A stretch of DNA of 64,000 nt from Apibacter muscae (GTDB taxonomy: Bacteria; Bacteroidota; Bacteroidia; Flavobacteriales; Weeksellaceae). How positions within the stretch are numbered: position 1 is the stretch's first letter; every line of letters starts with the position of its first letter. The stretch lies in assembly GCF_007845635.1 (NCBI RefSeq), contig NZ_SELG01000031.1, positions 166,702 to 230,701 of the forward strand, in the 5' to 3' direction. A program made the position numbers and the translations under genes. Of this stretch, positions 9,799 to 18,998 are shown piece after piece. A model generated the notes under the pieces. It worked only from the letters and a program-made list of their open reading frames with translations, searched no databases and was not told the DNA's origin.

Positions 9799-10194
9799 AT
9801 GGGATTTTTTAAAGAATTTAAAGAGTTTGCACTTAGAGGTAGTGTTATTGATCTTGCCATTGGGGTAATTATAGGAGGTGCTTTTAATAAAATTGTAAAT
9901 TCATTGGTTGAAGATATAATAACTCCTTTAATTCTTGATCCGGCTTTGAAAGCTGCAAGATTAGACAACCTTTCTCAATTGGTAATTCCTGGAACTACTG
10001 TTAAATATGGAAATTTTTTATCTATAAGCCTTTCCTTTATAATTATTGCCTTCTGTTTATTTTTAATAATCAAAGGAGTAAATAAAATGAGAAAAGATGA
10101 AGATGATAAAAAGATTGAGCCTACTCCTACTAAACCTTCACAAGAAGAGTTGTTAACTGAAATTCGTGATTTATTAAAAAATAAAAAAAGCTAA
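9799..10194 (+). CDS. mscL: Large-conductance mechanosensitive channel
   Basis: A 131-residue inner-membrane channel that opens under membrane tension to release solutes on osmotic downshock. The N terminus GFFKEFKEFALRGSVIDLAI matches the MscL amphipathic helix and TM1 start, continuing VIIGGAFNKIVNSLVEDI. TM2 is near residues 72-93. The cytoplasmic helix near the end (EELLTEIRDLLKN) is typical. It starts 2 nt after the topB stop, so it is probably cotranscribed. A perfect palindromic terminator overlaps its stop codon. Assignment is firm. Confidence 0.95.
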   Translation: MGFFKEFKEFALRGSVIDLAIGVIIGGAFNKIVNSLVEDIITPLILDPALKAARLDNLSQLVIPGTTVKYGNFLSISLSFIIIAFCLFLIIKGVNKMRKDEDDKKIEPTPTKPSQEELLTEIRDLLKNKKS

Positions 10195-10213
10195 GCCTAG
10201 GCTTAGCTTTTTT
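10184..10213. terminator. Bidirectional intrinsic terminator between mscL and the FadL-like gene
   Basis: A perfect 30-nt palindrome centred between 10198 and 10199: a 15-bp arm with six A at the outer left and six T at the outer right. The GC-rich part is GCTAAGCC. It contains the mscL stop codon and works in both directions for the two convergent genes. Confidence 0.9.
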
Positions 10214-10230
10214 ATTATAATTTATTTTTT

Positions 10231-11673
10231 TTAAAACCTCATTCCTAAGGTTAATACAAAATTGTTTTGAGTATTTTGAACCTTTCCTAAAATTGGATTC
10301 TCTAAACTAAAATTAACATTTGTATTTTGCGAAGGATTAAAAAAGTCTCCAGACAAAGAGGTGTAATAATCCGATTTTATATATTGATATGCGAAATCTG
10401 CAAAGAATGGTCCCATATCATATCCTACCCCCAATGAGAATTTATTTTTAGCCCCTGCTAAATAGTTTTTCACATATACAGGATCAGAATTTAAATCAAA
10501 AGATCCAGCTATAGTTTTGTCTTTAACCGGAGAAGTCATATAAGAGTACCCTGCTCTCAATTTAAGTTCTTTATATCTATATTCTAAACCGGCTCTATAT
10601 TCTTGAGAATTTTTTGTGTAAAGATTAATAAAATTATTATTCAATCTATAATCTATATCTCCACCACCAAAATTCATATTATTATTAAAATAATTTAAAA
10701 AATCAACATTAAATGCCAAGGAATTATCATCGTTAATTATATTGGAAGCATATGCACCACTCAAGACCAATTTTCCAGCAGTGGTATTTTTATTTCTATC
10801 ATAATAAACATAATTACCTATAACATTATTGGATTCATCGAAATTATAAATCCATCGATAATCATTTATATTCGACCACCAAACAGGTGAGTGATAAGCT
10901 ATACCCAATCTTATTTCAGGAGTAACCTTACCTATAACCCCTACACTTAAACCAAAACCATTCGCTTCTTGGTTGTAAGGAGTTAGTTGTTCATTAAATG
11001 GCATGTATTCACCGTCAACAGAACTTCTTTGCGCATAGGTAGAATTTCTGTCAACATTTAAATATTGCCAATCCAAGCCCACCCCAAAGTAAAACCTATC
11101 CATGTAATTAGTTCCTAAACTAAATTTCATTTTAGATTTATATCCGTTTGTATATATATCATAGTTCTCCATGCTGTAGGTTTGCATTTCTCCATTTGCT
11201 CCTGGATACAGATAGGATAAATTTTTATTTTTACCAAAATAAACATCATTATCTAATCTTTGATAAGAATAGTTAACGCCCAAGTTTACACGTAAGGGTT
11301 GTGATTCTTGACCTAGAGCTAGCACAAAACCAACTCCGGGAATATTAAAATTAGTATTTGTGGTCGAATTAGAAGCGCTTCCCATGGATGCCTTATTTTT
11401 ATGAGACGAAACACTCATGGTTAAACTAGCTTCAGAGTTTCTGAAAATCCCTAATCCAGCCGGGTTGGTTTCAACAGCACTTATGTCTCCACCCAAAGCC
11501 CCCATTGAACCACCCATACCTATACTCCTAGCGGTTCCACTAGAGCTTGAATTATCTCCATATAAATTTAAAAGGTCTGAAACATCATTTGGATAAAATT
11601 GTGTAGTCTGTGCTTTTCCTATTTGGAATATGGCTAACAAACCCAATCCACATATTAACTTTTTTTTATTCAT
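10231..11673 (-). CDS. FadL/OmpP1-like outer-membrane transport protein
   Basis: A 480-residue outer-membrane beta-barrel of the OmpP1/FadL/TodX family, which passes hydrophobic compounds. It has a signal peptide ending IGKAQ. The early block ARSIGMGGSMGALGGDISAV and then TNPAGLGIF is the typical hatch-domain sequence. Alternating beta-strand patterns run to the C terminus, which ends with an aromatic residue (LTLGMRF), as outer-membrane barrels do. The gene lies 34 nt downstream of the Gly/Ser-rich lipoprotein on the same strand, probably one transcript. Substrate unknown. Confidence 0.85.
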   Translation of the reverse strand: MNKKKLICGLGLLAIFQIGKAQTTQFYPNDVSDLLNLYGDNSSSSGTARSIGMGGSMGALGGDISAVETNPAGLGIFRNSEASLTMSVSSHKNKASMGSASNSTTNTNFNIPGVGFVLALGQESQPLRVNLGVNYSYQRLDNDVYFGKNKNLSYLYPGANGEMQTYSMENYDIYTNGYKSKMKFSLGTNYMDRFYFGVGLDWQYLNVDRNSTYAQRSSVDGEYMPFNEQLTPYNQEANGFGLSVGVIGKVTPEIRLGIAYHSPVWWSNINDYRWIYNFDESNNVIGNYVYYDRNKNTTAGKLVLSGAYASNIINDDNSLAFNVDFLNYFNNNMNFGGGDIDYRLNNNFINLYTKNSQEYRAGLEYRYKELKLRAGYSYMTSPVKDKTIAGSFDLNSDPVYVKNYLAGAKNKFSLGVGYDMGPFFADFAYQYIKSDYYTSLSGDFFNPSQNTNVNFSLENPILGKVQNTQNNFVLTLGMRF

Positions 11674-11707
11674 TATTTCATATTATTTAAAAAATAAAAC
11701 CCATTAT

Positions 11708-12892
11708 CTATCTTCTACTTCCTACAGATCCGCTTCTTGCTCCGCCACCTATGGAACCGCCTCTACTTCCTCCCATAGAGCCGCTACCAAAACTACCTCT
11801 ACTTCCTGCACTTGGCGAAGAATAAGATGGAGATGATGAACGTGAACCTACTCCATAGCTCCTACCTGAATTTCCAATAGAACTACTTCTAGAACCCCTA
11901 TTGATAGTGCCTGTTGAGCTTCGCGTTCCATTGTTAATTGTTCCTCCTGTATATCCCCTTACTCTACCTGATGAATTTGCTCCTGTATTGTTAGGCACTC
12001 TTGAATTTGAATTCCCTATCACGCTTCCTCTAGTCCCTGATACCACTCCGCTTCTTGATCCAGAAATTGTTCCTGTTCGACCGCTGGACATCGTATTACT
12101 TCTTACAGACTGTCTTTGGATATCTCTTATTTGTTGGCTTCTTGATACTGTGTAAGATCTACCTAAGTTTGTACTTGAGCTACTTCTTCCAGAAGTGTAC
12201 GCAGATCTTGGTCCATAATTGGGATAATTGTAGTATCCTCCAGGACGGTTCCATGTAGATCCATAATAGGGTCTTCCTCCCCAATAATTGGAATAAGGTC
12301 TGTAATACCATCCTCCGTAAGGGTAGCCCCAATAACTACTACCCCAATATGGGCTTCCCCAATAGGAATTGCCCCATCCCCAATTGGACCAACCCCAACC
12401 AAAACCAATGGAAAAACTACTGTTCCATCCGCCATAACTGTTCCATCCCCAATAAGGATTTCCCCAGTACGAGCTATAAAATGGGCTATATCCTCCGTAA
12501 TAATAATTATTAACTACTGTGCCTCCATCATCTCCCCATCCATTTTCATTATTCAACCCATTGTATGCGGATGTATTTGAATTCGTATTGGAATTTGAAT
12601 CCTCGTAAAGCAAATCGCTAGCATTGGGTGTAGTATCTATGTATTTTTTCCCTATACGAACATGGGATTGTTCTGTATCTTTAGATCCATCATCATTATA
12701 CACATAACTATAAGACTGAGAAACATTATTTGTTCTTTGTTTTTTTTGGACTTTATTAGGATTATAGTAAACACCATCCTCCCCGGCATAAGAGGTTTGA
12801 CCAACGTAACATGAAGTTAAAACTCCGGATAATAAAGTGGTAACACTTACTAACATTCCAAGCCGCATAATATTATTTTTAACAATCTTCAT
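11708..12892 (-). CDS. Gly/Ser/Tyr/Trp-rich surface lipoprotein of unknown function
   Basis: A 394-residue low-complexity protein. I start it at ATG 12892 (MKIVKNN), because a normal lipoprotein signal then leads to the lipobox VLTSC; longer forms add 29 charged residues ahead of it. After the Cys, residues of the middle region are dominated by Trp, Tyr and Gly (repeated short units such as SYWG, PYWG and GWNS). The last third is Ser/Gly/Arg-rich (GSRSG, GGSRGG). Flavobacterial relatives are often labelled vitellogenin-like by low-complexity similarity only. It is cotranscribed with a FadL-like porin, so a structural or accessory role in the outer membrane is possible. Confidence 0.75.
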   Translation of the reverse strand: MKIVKNNIMRLGMLVSVTTLLSGVLTSCYVGQTSYAGEDGVYYNPNKVQKKQRTNNVSQSYSYVYNDDGSKDTEQSHVRIGKKYIDTTPNASDLLYEDSNSNTNSNTSAYNGLNNENGWGDDGGTVVNNYYYGGYSPFYSSYWGNPYWGWNSYGGWNSSFSIGFGWGWSNWGWGNSYWGSPYWGSSYWGYPYGGWYYRPYSNYWGGRPYYGSTWNRPGGYYNYPNYGPRSAYTSGRSSSSTNLGRSYTVSRSQQIRDIQRQSVRSNTMSSGRTGTISGSRSGVVSGTRGSVIGNSNSRVPNNTGANSSGRVRGYTGGTINNGTRSSTGTINRGSRSSSIGNSGRSYGVGSRSSSPSYSSPSAGSRGSFGSGSMGGSRGGSIGGGARSGSVGSRR

Positions 12893-13078
12893 GATATTTT
12901 TTTTAATAATTTTATAAATTTTACCTTTGTAATTAAATAATAATTCATATATTTTGCTTAAAGAAGAGACAAAAGTCATACCAAGTAAGCCTTTTTTTAC
13001 ATGCTACTATAAAAACGACACAATATCATTTTTAGTATGACAATTTAAGTATTATAAAGTTTAAAATTTAAAATAATT

Positions 13079-14551
13079 ATGGCGACACTTACATCCAGAG
13101 AGGATGATTACAGTAAATGGTACAATGAATTGGTAATCAAAGCAGATCTGGCAGAAAACTCGGGGGTTAAAGGCTGTATGGTGATTAAACCTTACGGGTT
13201 TGCTATTTGGGAAAAAATGCAAAAACAACTGGACCAAATGTTTAAAGATACCGGTCACGAAAATGCTTACTTCCCTCTATTCATACCTAAATCTTATTTA
13301 TCTAAAGAGGCAGACCATGTAGAAGGTTTTGCGAAAGAGTGTGCCGTAGTTACTCATTATAGACTAAAAAATGCCCCAGATGGTAGTGGAGTTATCGTTG
13401 ACCCTGATGCTAAATTGGAAGAAGAACTTATTGTTCGTCCTACTTCTGAAACTATTATTTGGAATACATATAAAAACTGGGTAAAGTCCCACCGAGATCT
13501 TCCCATTCTTATTAATCAATGGGCCAATGTTGTTCGATGGGAAATGAGAACTCGTTTATTTTTACGTACTTCTGAATTTTTATGGCAAGAGGGGCATACG
13601 GCTCATGCAACTAAAGAGGAAGCTGTTGAAGAGGCTAAAAAAATGCAAGGGGTGTATGCAGATTTTGTTGAGAATTTTATGGGGGTCCCTGTAATTAAAG
13701 GAACTAAATCTCCGGCGGAGCGTTTTGCCGGGGCAGAAGACACTTATACTATTGAAGCGATGATGCAAGACGGTAAAGCCCTTCAGGCTGGAACTTCTCA
13801 CTTCTTAGGACAAAATTTCGCCAAAGCTTTTGATGTAAAATACCAATCCAAAGAAGGGAAACAAGAACTTGTATGGGCTACTTCTTGGGGGGTTTCCACC
13901 CGTTTAATTGGTGCTTTAATTATGACTCATTCCGATGATCATGGGCTGGTACTTCCTCCGAACATAGCTCCTATTCAAATAGTTATTGTTCCTATACATA
14001 GAACCGAAGAACAACTAGAAGAAATCTCTAATCTGGCCAATGATTTAAAGAAACAATTAAATCAATTAGGTATAAGCGTAAAATTTGATGATAGAACTGA
14101 ATATAAACCAGGATGGAAATTTAATGAATATGAATTAAAGGGTGTTCCAGTTAGAATAGCTATTGGACCGAAAGACCTTGAAAATAAACAGGTAGAAATT
14201 GCTAGAAGAGATACATTAGAAAAACATTCACATCCCATTGAAGGACTCGTAGATCATCTTAAAAATCTATTAAACCAAATTCAAGAAAATCTTTACTTAA
14301 AGGCTAGAAACCATAGGGATTCCTTAATTACTAAGGTTGATAGCTACGAAGAATTCAAAACAGCGCTTAAAGAGAAAGGTGGATTTATCTCTGCTCATTG
14401 GGATGGTTCTATGGAAGTTGAGGAGAAAATTAAGGCTGAAACAAAAGCTACCATTCGTTGTATTCCTTTAAATGCTCCTGAAGAAGAGGGTATTTGTATT
14501 TATTCCGGAAACCCTTCTAAAAAAAGAGTTTTATTTGCTATTGCGTATTAA
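13079..14551 (+). CDS. proS: Prolyl-tRNA synthetase, eukaryote/archaeal type
   Basis: A 490-residue class II aminoacyl-tRNA synthetase that charges tRNA-Pro. The N terminus ([20 protein letters not shown]) and [14 protein letters not shown] are typical of the short, non-editing archaeal/eukaryotic form used by Bacteroidota. Class II motif 2 is in [20 protein letters not shown], and the anticodon-binding domain follows motif 3 near residue 290. No bacterial-type INS editing insertion is visible. The gene stands alone, with a strong terminator after it. Confidence 0.96.
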   Translation: MATLTSREDDYSKWYNELVIKADLAENSGVKGCMVIKPYGFAIWEKMQKQLDQMFKDTGHENAYFPLFIPKSYLSKEADHVEGFAKECAVVTHYRLKNAPDGSGVIVDPDAKLEEELIVRPTSETIIWNTYKNWVKSHRDLPILINQWANVVRWEMRTRLFLRTSEFLWQEGHTAHATKEEAVEEAKKMQGVYADFVENFMGVPVIKGTKSPAERFAGAEDTYTIEAMMQDGKALQAGTSHFLGQNFAKAFDVKYQSKEGKQELVWATSWGVSTRLIGALIMTHSDDHGLVLPPNIAPIQIVIVPIHRTEEQLEEISNLANDLKKQLNQLGISVKFDDRTEYKPGWKFNEYELKGVPVRIAIGPKDLENKQVEIARRDTLEKHSHPIEGLVDHLKNLLNQIQENLYLKARNHRDSLITKVDSYEEFKTALKEKGGFISAHWDGSMEVEEKIKAETKATIRCIPLNAPEEEGICIYSGNPSKKRVLFAIAY

Positions 14552-14565
14552 TTATCAAAAATATT

Positions 14566-14596
14566 ACAAACACTTTTTTAATAAAAAAGTGTTTGT
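14566..14596 (+). terminator. Intrinsic terminator after proS
   Basis: Inverted repeat ACAAACACTTTTTT / AAAAAAGTGTTTGT with a 3-nt loop, 15 nt after the proS stop. Its symmetry lets it work on either strand. Confidence 0.75.
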
Positions 14597-14616
14597 ATAA
14601 ACTAAACAAACTACTT

Positions 14617-15545
14617 ATGAAAAAATATTTTAAAGCGATCCCTATCAGCTTATTTACAATTTTAATTTGTTATGCCTTAGGCTATTTTTCAATTGAATAT
14701 ATAGATAGCTATGCCCTAACCATATTTTTATTTTTACCTAGTTTACTCGGCTTTTTACCTTCTTGGATTGTTTTAAAACAAAAGAATAATTCAATTAATG
14801 TTTATCGTTTATCCATTTATAACTTGATTATATCTTTACTCTTCCTGCTTATTTTTGCATATGAAGGATTGATCTGTATAGTGATGGCATTTCCTATATT
14901 AGCTTTATTAACTGCTATAGGTACTTATATTGCTAAAATAATATATAAATACAAATTCCAAAACAAGTCTATAGGAATAGTAATTTTCTTCTCATCTGTT
15001 TTATTCTTAAGTTTTGATTCTTTAAATAAAAATGTTACACTTATTCCTGTTTCAACAAGTGTTGTCATTCAAGCACCTATAGAAACTGTATGGCAAAATG
15101 TGATTGAGTTTGATTCAATTCCTACTCCTAAAGAATTTATTTTTAAAACGGGTATTGCATATCCAACACATGCCAACATTGTAGGTACGGGAGAAAACGC
15201 TATCCGTTATTGCAATTTTACAACCGGTAGTTTTGTTGAACCTATAACCCATTGGGGGCTCCTACATTATTACAATTTAGTGTTTTAGAGCAACCCACCC
15301 CTATGAATGAATTAAATCCTTTTTGGGATATACAACCTCCGCATTTGAATGGATATTTTTTATCAAAAAAAGGAGAATTTAAATTATCACCTATAAATCA
15401 AAAAGAAACTCAATTAACAGGAACTACTTGGTATGAAGTAAATGTAAAACCTGAATTCTATTGGAAATGGTGGTCAGATTTCATCATTCACAAAATACAT
15501 TTGCGGGTACTTAACCATATTAAAGATCAAAGTGAAAAAATATAA
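14617..15545 (+). pseudogene. SRPBCC-domain membrane protein, frameshifted
   Basis: About 310 residues in two frames. The first part (from ATG 14617, MKKYFKAIPIS) has four or five transmembrane helices and then begins a polyketide-cyclase/SRPBCC-like domain (SVVIQAPIETVWQNVIEFD). The frame is lost at a run of five G at 15254-15258, and the rest of the domain (TLLQFSVLEQPTPMNELNPF to the end at 15545) continues in the other frame. One extra G restores a continuous protein. It may be a real lesion, a slippage variant or a sequencing indel. The upstream TTG at 14593 is inside the proS terminator and is not a likely start. Function unknown; SRPBCC domains bind hydrophobic ligands. Confidence 0.75.
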
Positions 15546-16006
15546 TATTATTTTTAGTTAAGTTTGCTTATATATGAATCCAACTGCTTGGCATGGGAAT
15601 GAAATTAGCATCCCTCTTTCATCCTAAAGCAAAATTATGGATACAGGGAAGAAAGAATGTTTTTACTAACATACAAAGCAAAATCTCTAAAAATGATAAA
15701 GTTATTTGGATGCATGCTTCTTCTTTAGGAAAATATGAGCAAGGACTCCCTGTGCTTAACGCATTAAAATATAGATGTCCTAATTATAAATTTGCCGTAA
15801 GTTTTTTTCCCCTTCGGGTTACGAAGTGGTAAAAGATAAATCTTGGGCAGATATTGTCTTTTATCTTCCTTTAGATACTTCTCTTAATGCCAAAGAATTG
15901 ATTAAGGCATTGCATCCTTCCTGTGCTATTTTTGTAAAATATGATTTTTGGTTTCACTTATTGAATGAACTTTCAAAGAATAAAATCCAGACCATTTTTA
16001 TTTCTT
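15546..16006 (+). repeat. Partial duplicate of the waaA 5' region (copy 1)
   Basis: This stretch matches 17665-18149 closely, from the bases before the start codon through about 150 codons of waaA. By eye the shared part after 15578 (about 430 nt) has between 20 and 25 mismatches plus a one-base T deletion. About 27 nt around the original start codon are also missing. Similarity ends abruptly after TTTATTTCTT at 16006. Confidence 0.9.
15593..16006 (+). pseudogene. Truncated, decayed waaA copy
   Basis: Remnant of a Kdo transferase gene, about 94-95% identical to the intact waaA about 2.1 kb downstream. It lacks the first codons (an in-frame TGA sits at 15575-15577). It carries a one-base deletion in a T tract (seven T at 15802-15808 against eight in the intact copy) that shifts the frame. 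It stops after roughly the N-terminal third. In the acid/base motif the intact SSLGEYEQG is SSLGKYEQG here, replacing the catalytic Glu by Lys. It cannot make an active enzyme. Confidence 0.9.
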
Positions 16007-16183
16007 ATAGTTTATATACTTACATCATTTATACTTTTTTAACTTTTTTAATAAAAACTGGATAATCCTTATAGTGCATCATATATCATTTAAATTAACA
16101 TATTCAGACTTAAATGAGTAATTTATATTATTTTAATATAAATATGTATTTTTACACCTGTTAACTTTTAAAAAGATACATGA

Positions 16184-17630
16184 ATGAACTTAAGTGATAA
16201 ATCCATAAAATTTTATACATTATTTTCTCTAATATACATATTCCCCTTACTTTTAGCATTGGAGAACTACTATTATATTGATGATTTAGCAAGAAGTCTT
16301 TGGGGATTTGGATGGGATCATGATGGGAGAATATTATCTACTAAAGTTATACAGTTAATATCCTTTGGAGAGAAATCCATTGATCTTTTCCCTTACTCCA
16401 ATATTTTAGCATCCCTGATCCTAGCTTTAGGAGGGTTCTTTATTTCTGAAATACTAAAAATTGAAAAAAATCAAAAAATAAAATTTAGCGGATTACTCTT
16501 ATTAACTAGCCCTTTCATGCTTGAAAATATAAGTTATAAATGGGATTCTCTCCCTATGTCTGTTTCTATAATTTCAGTAATTATACCTTTTCTTTTTATT
16601 AATAACTATAAAAAATTTATAATTACATCTACATTAGGTTTGATAATTTGTTTATTTACCTACCAAGCCTCTATAGTTATTTATGGGTTGATTACATTTT
16701 GTTTAATTATTTCTTATTCTATAAACAAAACCGAAATAAAAGAAATTATATATTTACTAAAATTTACTTTAATTTCTTGTATATTATCTTTTTTATTATT
16801 TAAGGCTACTATTTTATTTTTAAATATTGATTATAAAAATAGAGATTCAACTATATTTTCTTCCCCAGATACCTTTATTTTATTAAAAAATAATACAAAA
16901 AATTCTTTTAGATTGATTAAAAAAGCTTTCAATCTACCATTAAAAAATCATTTTTTCACTAACCTTTATTTTATTTTCTATTTCGATAGTGAAAATATTT
17001 TTATGTAAAAAAAAATGGTTGTTAAAAATAATAATTTTAATTGCATCATCATTCATACCTTTGATTATAATTTCAATATTAATTATACAAAAAGATGCTT
17101 GGTTTACCCCTAGAACTTTAATAGGATTTCCTTTTTTTATTTATCCTCTATTAATATTAATTAATTTTTATTCCGAAAAATTATGTAAATATATTAGTAT
17201 TACATTCATCATCATATCTCTTCCTTTAATGGCTGTATATGCTAATTCTTTAAAGAATCAAAATAAATTTGAAGAATTTCTCATCAAAGATATATATGAA
17301 AAAATTGATATTCATCACAATAATAAAAATATCGCTTTTTATGGAGTTGAACCATGGGCACCTGAAATAGAAATTCCTATTAATAATTTCCCTATAATTT
17401 AAGTACTCATTCCCAGATATATGAGTAATGATTGGTACTGGGGAGGTATTTTATTATTAAAAAAAACATATTCAACTAATCCTAAATTTTTAGGAATTTT
17501 TGAACAGAAACAGTACAAGGAACTCATAAAAAGAAAAAAAACAATCCCTATTACAACTAAAACTAACTTTTATTACATTAGAGAAGACCAATCAAACATA
17601 ATTATAGATTTCAATAAAGAAGAAGATTAA
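16184..17630 (+). pseudogene. GtrII-type glucosyltransferase, broken
   Basis: About 480 residues spread over three open segments. The N terminus (ENYYYIDDLARSLWGF, then DHDGRILSTK) is typical of the GtrII family, polytopic glucosyltransferases that modify O-antigen or other surface glycans with lipid-linked glucose. Ten or so hydrophobic helices follow. The frame changes between about 16940 and 17008, near the T and A runs. A TAA at 17400-17402 then interrupts the C-terminal domain, which continues in frame as SNDWYWGGILLLKKTY to 17630. Two separate lesions argue for a real pseudogene. It is more AT-rich than its neighbours and lies between two copies of waaA sequence, which suggests acquired DNA. 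Confidence 0.75.
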
Positions 17631-17664
17631 ACTTTATAATAAAAAGAGTTATATTTTTTCAATA

Positions 17665-18149
17665 TATTCTTTTTTAATTAAGTTTGTTCTTAATGAATTC
17701 AACTTTTTATAACCTAGGAATCCAACTACTTGGCATGGGAATGAAATTAGCATCACTTTTTCATCCTAAAGCAAAATTATGGATACAGGGAAGAAAGAAT
17801 GTTTTTAATTACATACAAAGCAAAATCTCTAAAAATGATAAAGTTATTTGGATGCATGCTTCTTCTTTAGGTGAGTATGAGCAAGGACTCCCTGTACTTA
17901 ACGCATTAAAAGATAGATATCCTAATTATAAATTTGCTGCAAGTTTTTTTTCCCCTTCGGGATACGAAGTGGTAAAAGATAAATCTTGGGCCGATGTTAT
18001 CTTTTATCTTCCTTTAGATACTTCTCTTAATGCTAAAGAATTGATTAAGGCATTGCATCCTTCCTGTGCTATTTTTGTAAAATATGATTTTTGGTTTCAT
18101 TTATTGAATGAACTTTCGAAGAATAAAATTCAGACTATTTTTATTTCTT
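17665..18149 (+). repeat. Region of waaA that is duplicated upstream (copy 2, intact)
   Basis: Matches 15546-16006 in direct orientation. Together the pair brackets the broken GtrII gene, with starts about 2.1 kb apart. It includes the waaA start region and its first 150 or so codons. Confidence 0.9.
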
Positions 18150-18940
18150 CAATTTTCCGTGAAAATCAAATTTACTTTAAACCTAATGGTAAATGGATGG
18201 TTTCCATTCTTAAAAATATAAACCATTTTTTTGTTCAAAACGATAAATCTTTGAGACTATTAAACTCTATACATATATCTCAAGCTACTGTAGCTGGAGA
18301 TACTAGATTTGATAGGGTAAAGATGTTGTTAAATTTAAAACATGATTTGCCTTGGCTAGCTCAATTCAAACAAAATAACACATTGGTTATTGCTGGTAGT
18401 ACATGGAAAAAAGACGATGAATTGTTTATAAATTACATCAATTCAAATACTAATAAAAAGCTTAAGTTTGTAATTGCTCCTCATAATATGAATAAAGAGT
18501 ACTTTAATGATTTAAAATATAAGTTTAATTGTAAAGTTTTATTCTATTCGGAGATTAACCCGGAACTTAATCTAAGTGATTTTTCAGTTCTCATTCTGGA
18601 CACCATTGGCATTTTAAATTCAGTATATTCTTATGGAGATATTTCTTATGTTGGAGGAGGGTTCGGAAAAGAAGGTGTCCACAATGTTTTAGAACCTGCG
18701 GTTTATAATCAACCCGTAATTTTTGGACCGATCTATGATAAATTTATAGAAGCAGAAGAGTTGTCTAACTCAAACGGAGGAATAGTTATCAAAAATCAAT
18801 TAGAGTTTAATTCAATTATTAGTTCTTTAGTTTTAGACCCCGATTATAGAAATTCTTTGGGAGGTAAAGCTCAAAATTATATATTGAATAAACCTAATTC
18901 CACCCAAATTATAGTAGATTATTTAGACAATCAATTATAA
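17693..18940 (+). CDS. waaA: 3-deoxy-D-manno-octulosonic acid (Kdo) transferase
   Basis: Inner-membrane-associated GT30 glycosyltransferase, 415 residues, adding Kdo to lipid A. It has the family N terminus (GMGMKLASLFHPKAKLWIQG), the catalytic Glu in HASSLGEYEQG, and the C-terminal donor-binding block DISYVGGGFGKEGVHNVLEP. ATG 17693 is preferred over the TTG at 17684. It is the functional copy; the 5' third is duplicated upstream as a dead fragment. comEC follows 58 nt later. In most Bacteroidota the gene is single and essential for lipopolysaccharide. Confidence 0.95.
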   Translation: MNSTFYNLGIQLLGMGMKLASLFHPKAKLWIQGRKNVFNYIQSKISKNDKVIWMHASSLGEYEQGLPVLNALKDRYPNYKFAASFFSPSGYEVVKDKSWADVIFYLPLDTSLNAKELIKALHPSCAIFVKYDFWFHLLNELSKNKIQTIFISSIFRENQIYFKPNGKWMVSILKNINHFFVQNDKSLRLLNSIHISQATVAGDTRFDRVKMLLNLKHDLPWLAQFKQNNTLVIAGSTWKKDDELFINYINSNTNKKLKFVIAPHNMNKEYFNDLKYKFNCKVLFYSEINPELNLSDFSVLILDTIGILNSVYSYGDISYVGGGFGKEGVHNVLEPAVYNQPVIFGPIYDKFIEAEELSNSNGGIVIKNQLEFNSIISSLVLDPDYRNSLGGKAQNYILNKPNSTQIIVDYLDNQL

Positions 18941-18998
18941 ATTTTCTTATATATTTTTTATCTCTATTTTTATAGGGTTAAAAAATATAGGATTTTTT

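Noticed and set aside
11630..12435. Several open frames opposite and out of frame with the low-complexity lipoprotein
   Set aside because: They arise from the Gly/Ser codon bias of the real gene and have no signal, motif or neighbour support.
15574..15630. ATG at 15574 as a start for the waaA fragment
   Set aside because: It is in a different frame from the Kdo transferase residues and opens no recognisable protein.
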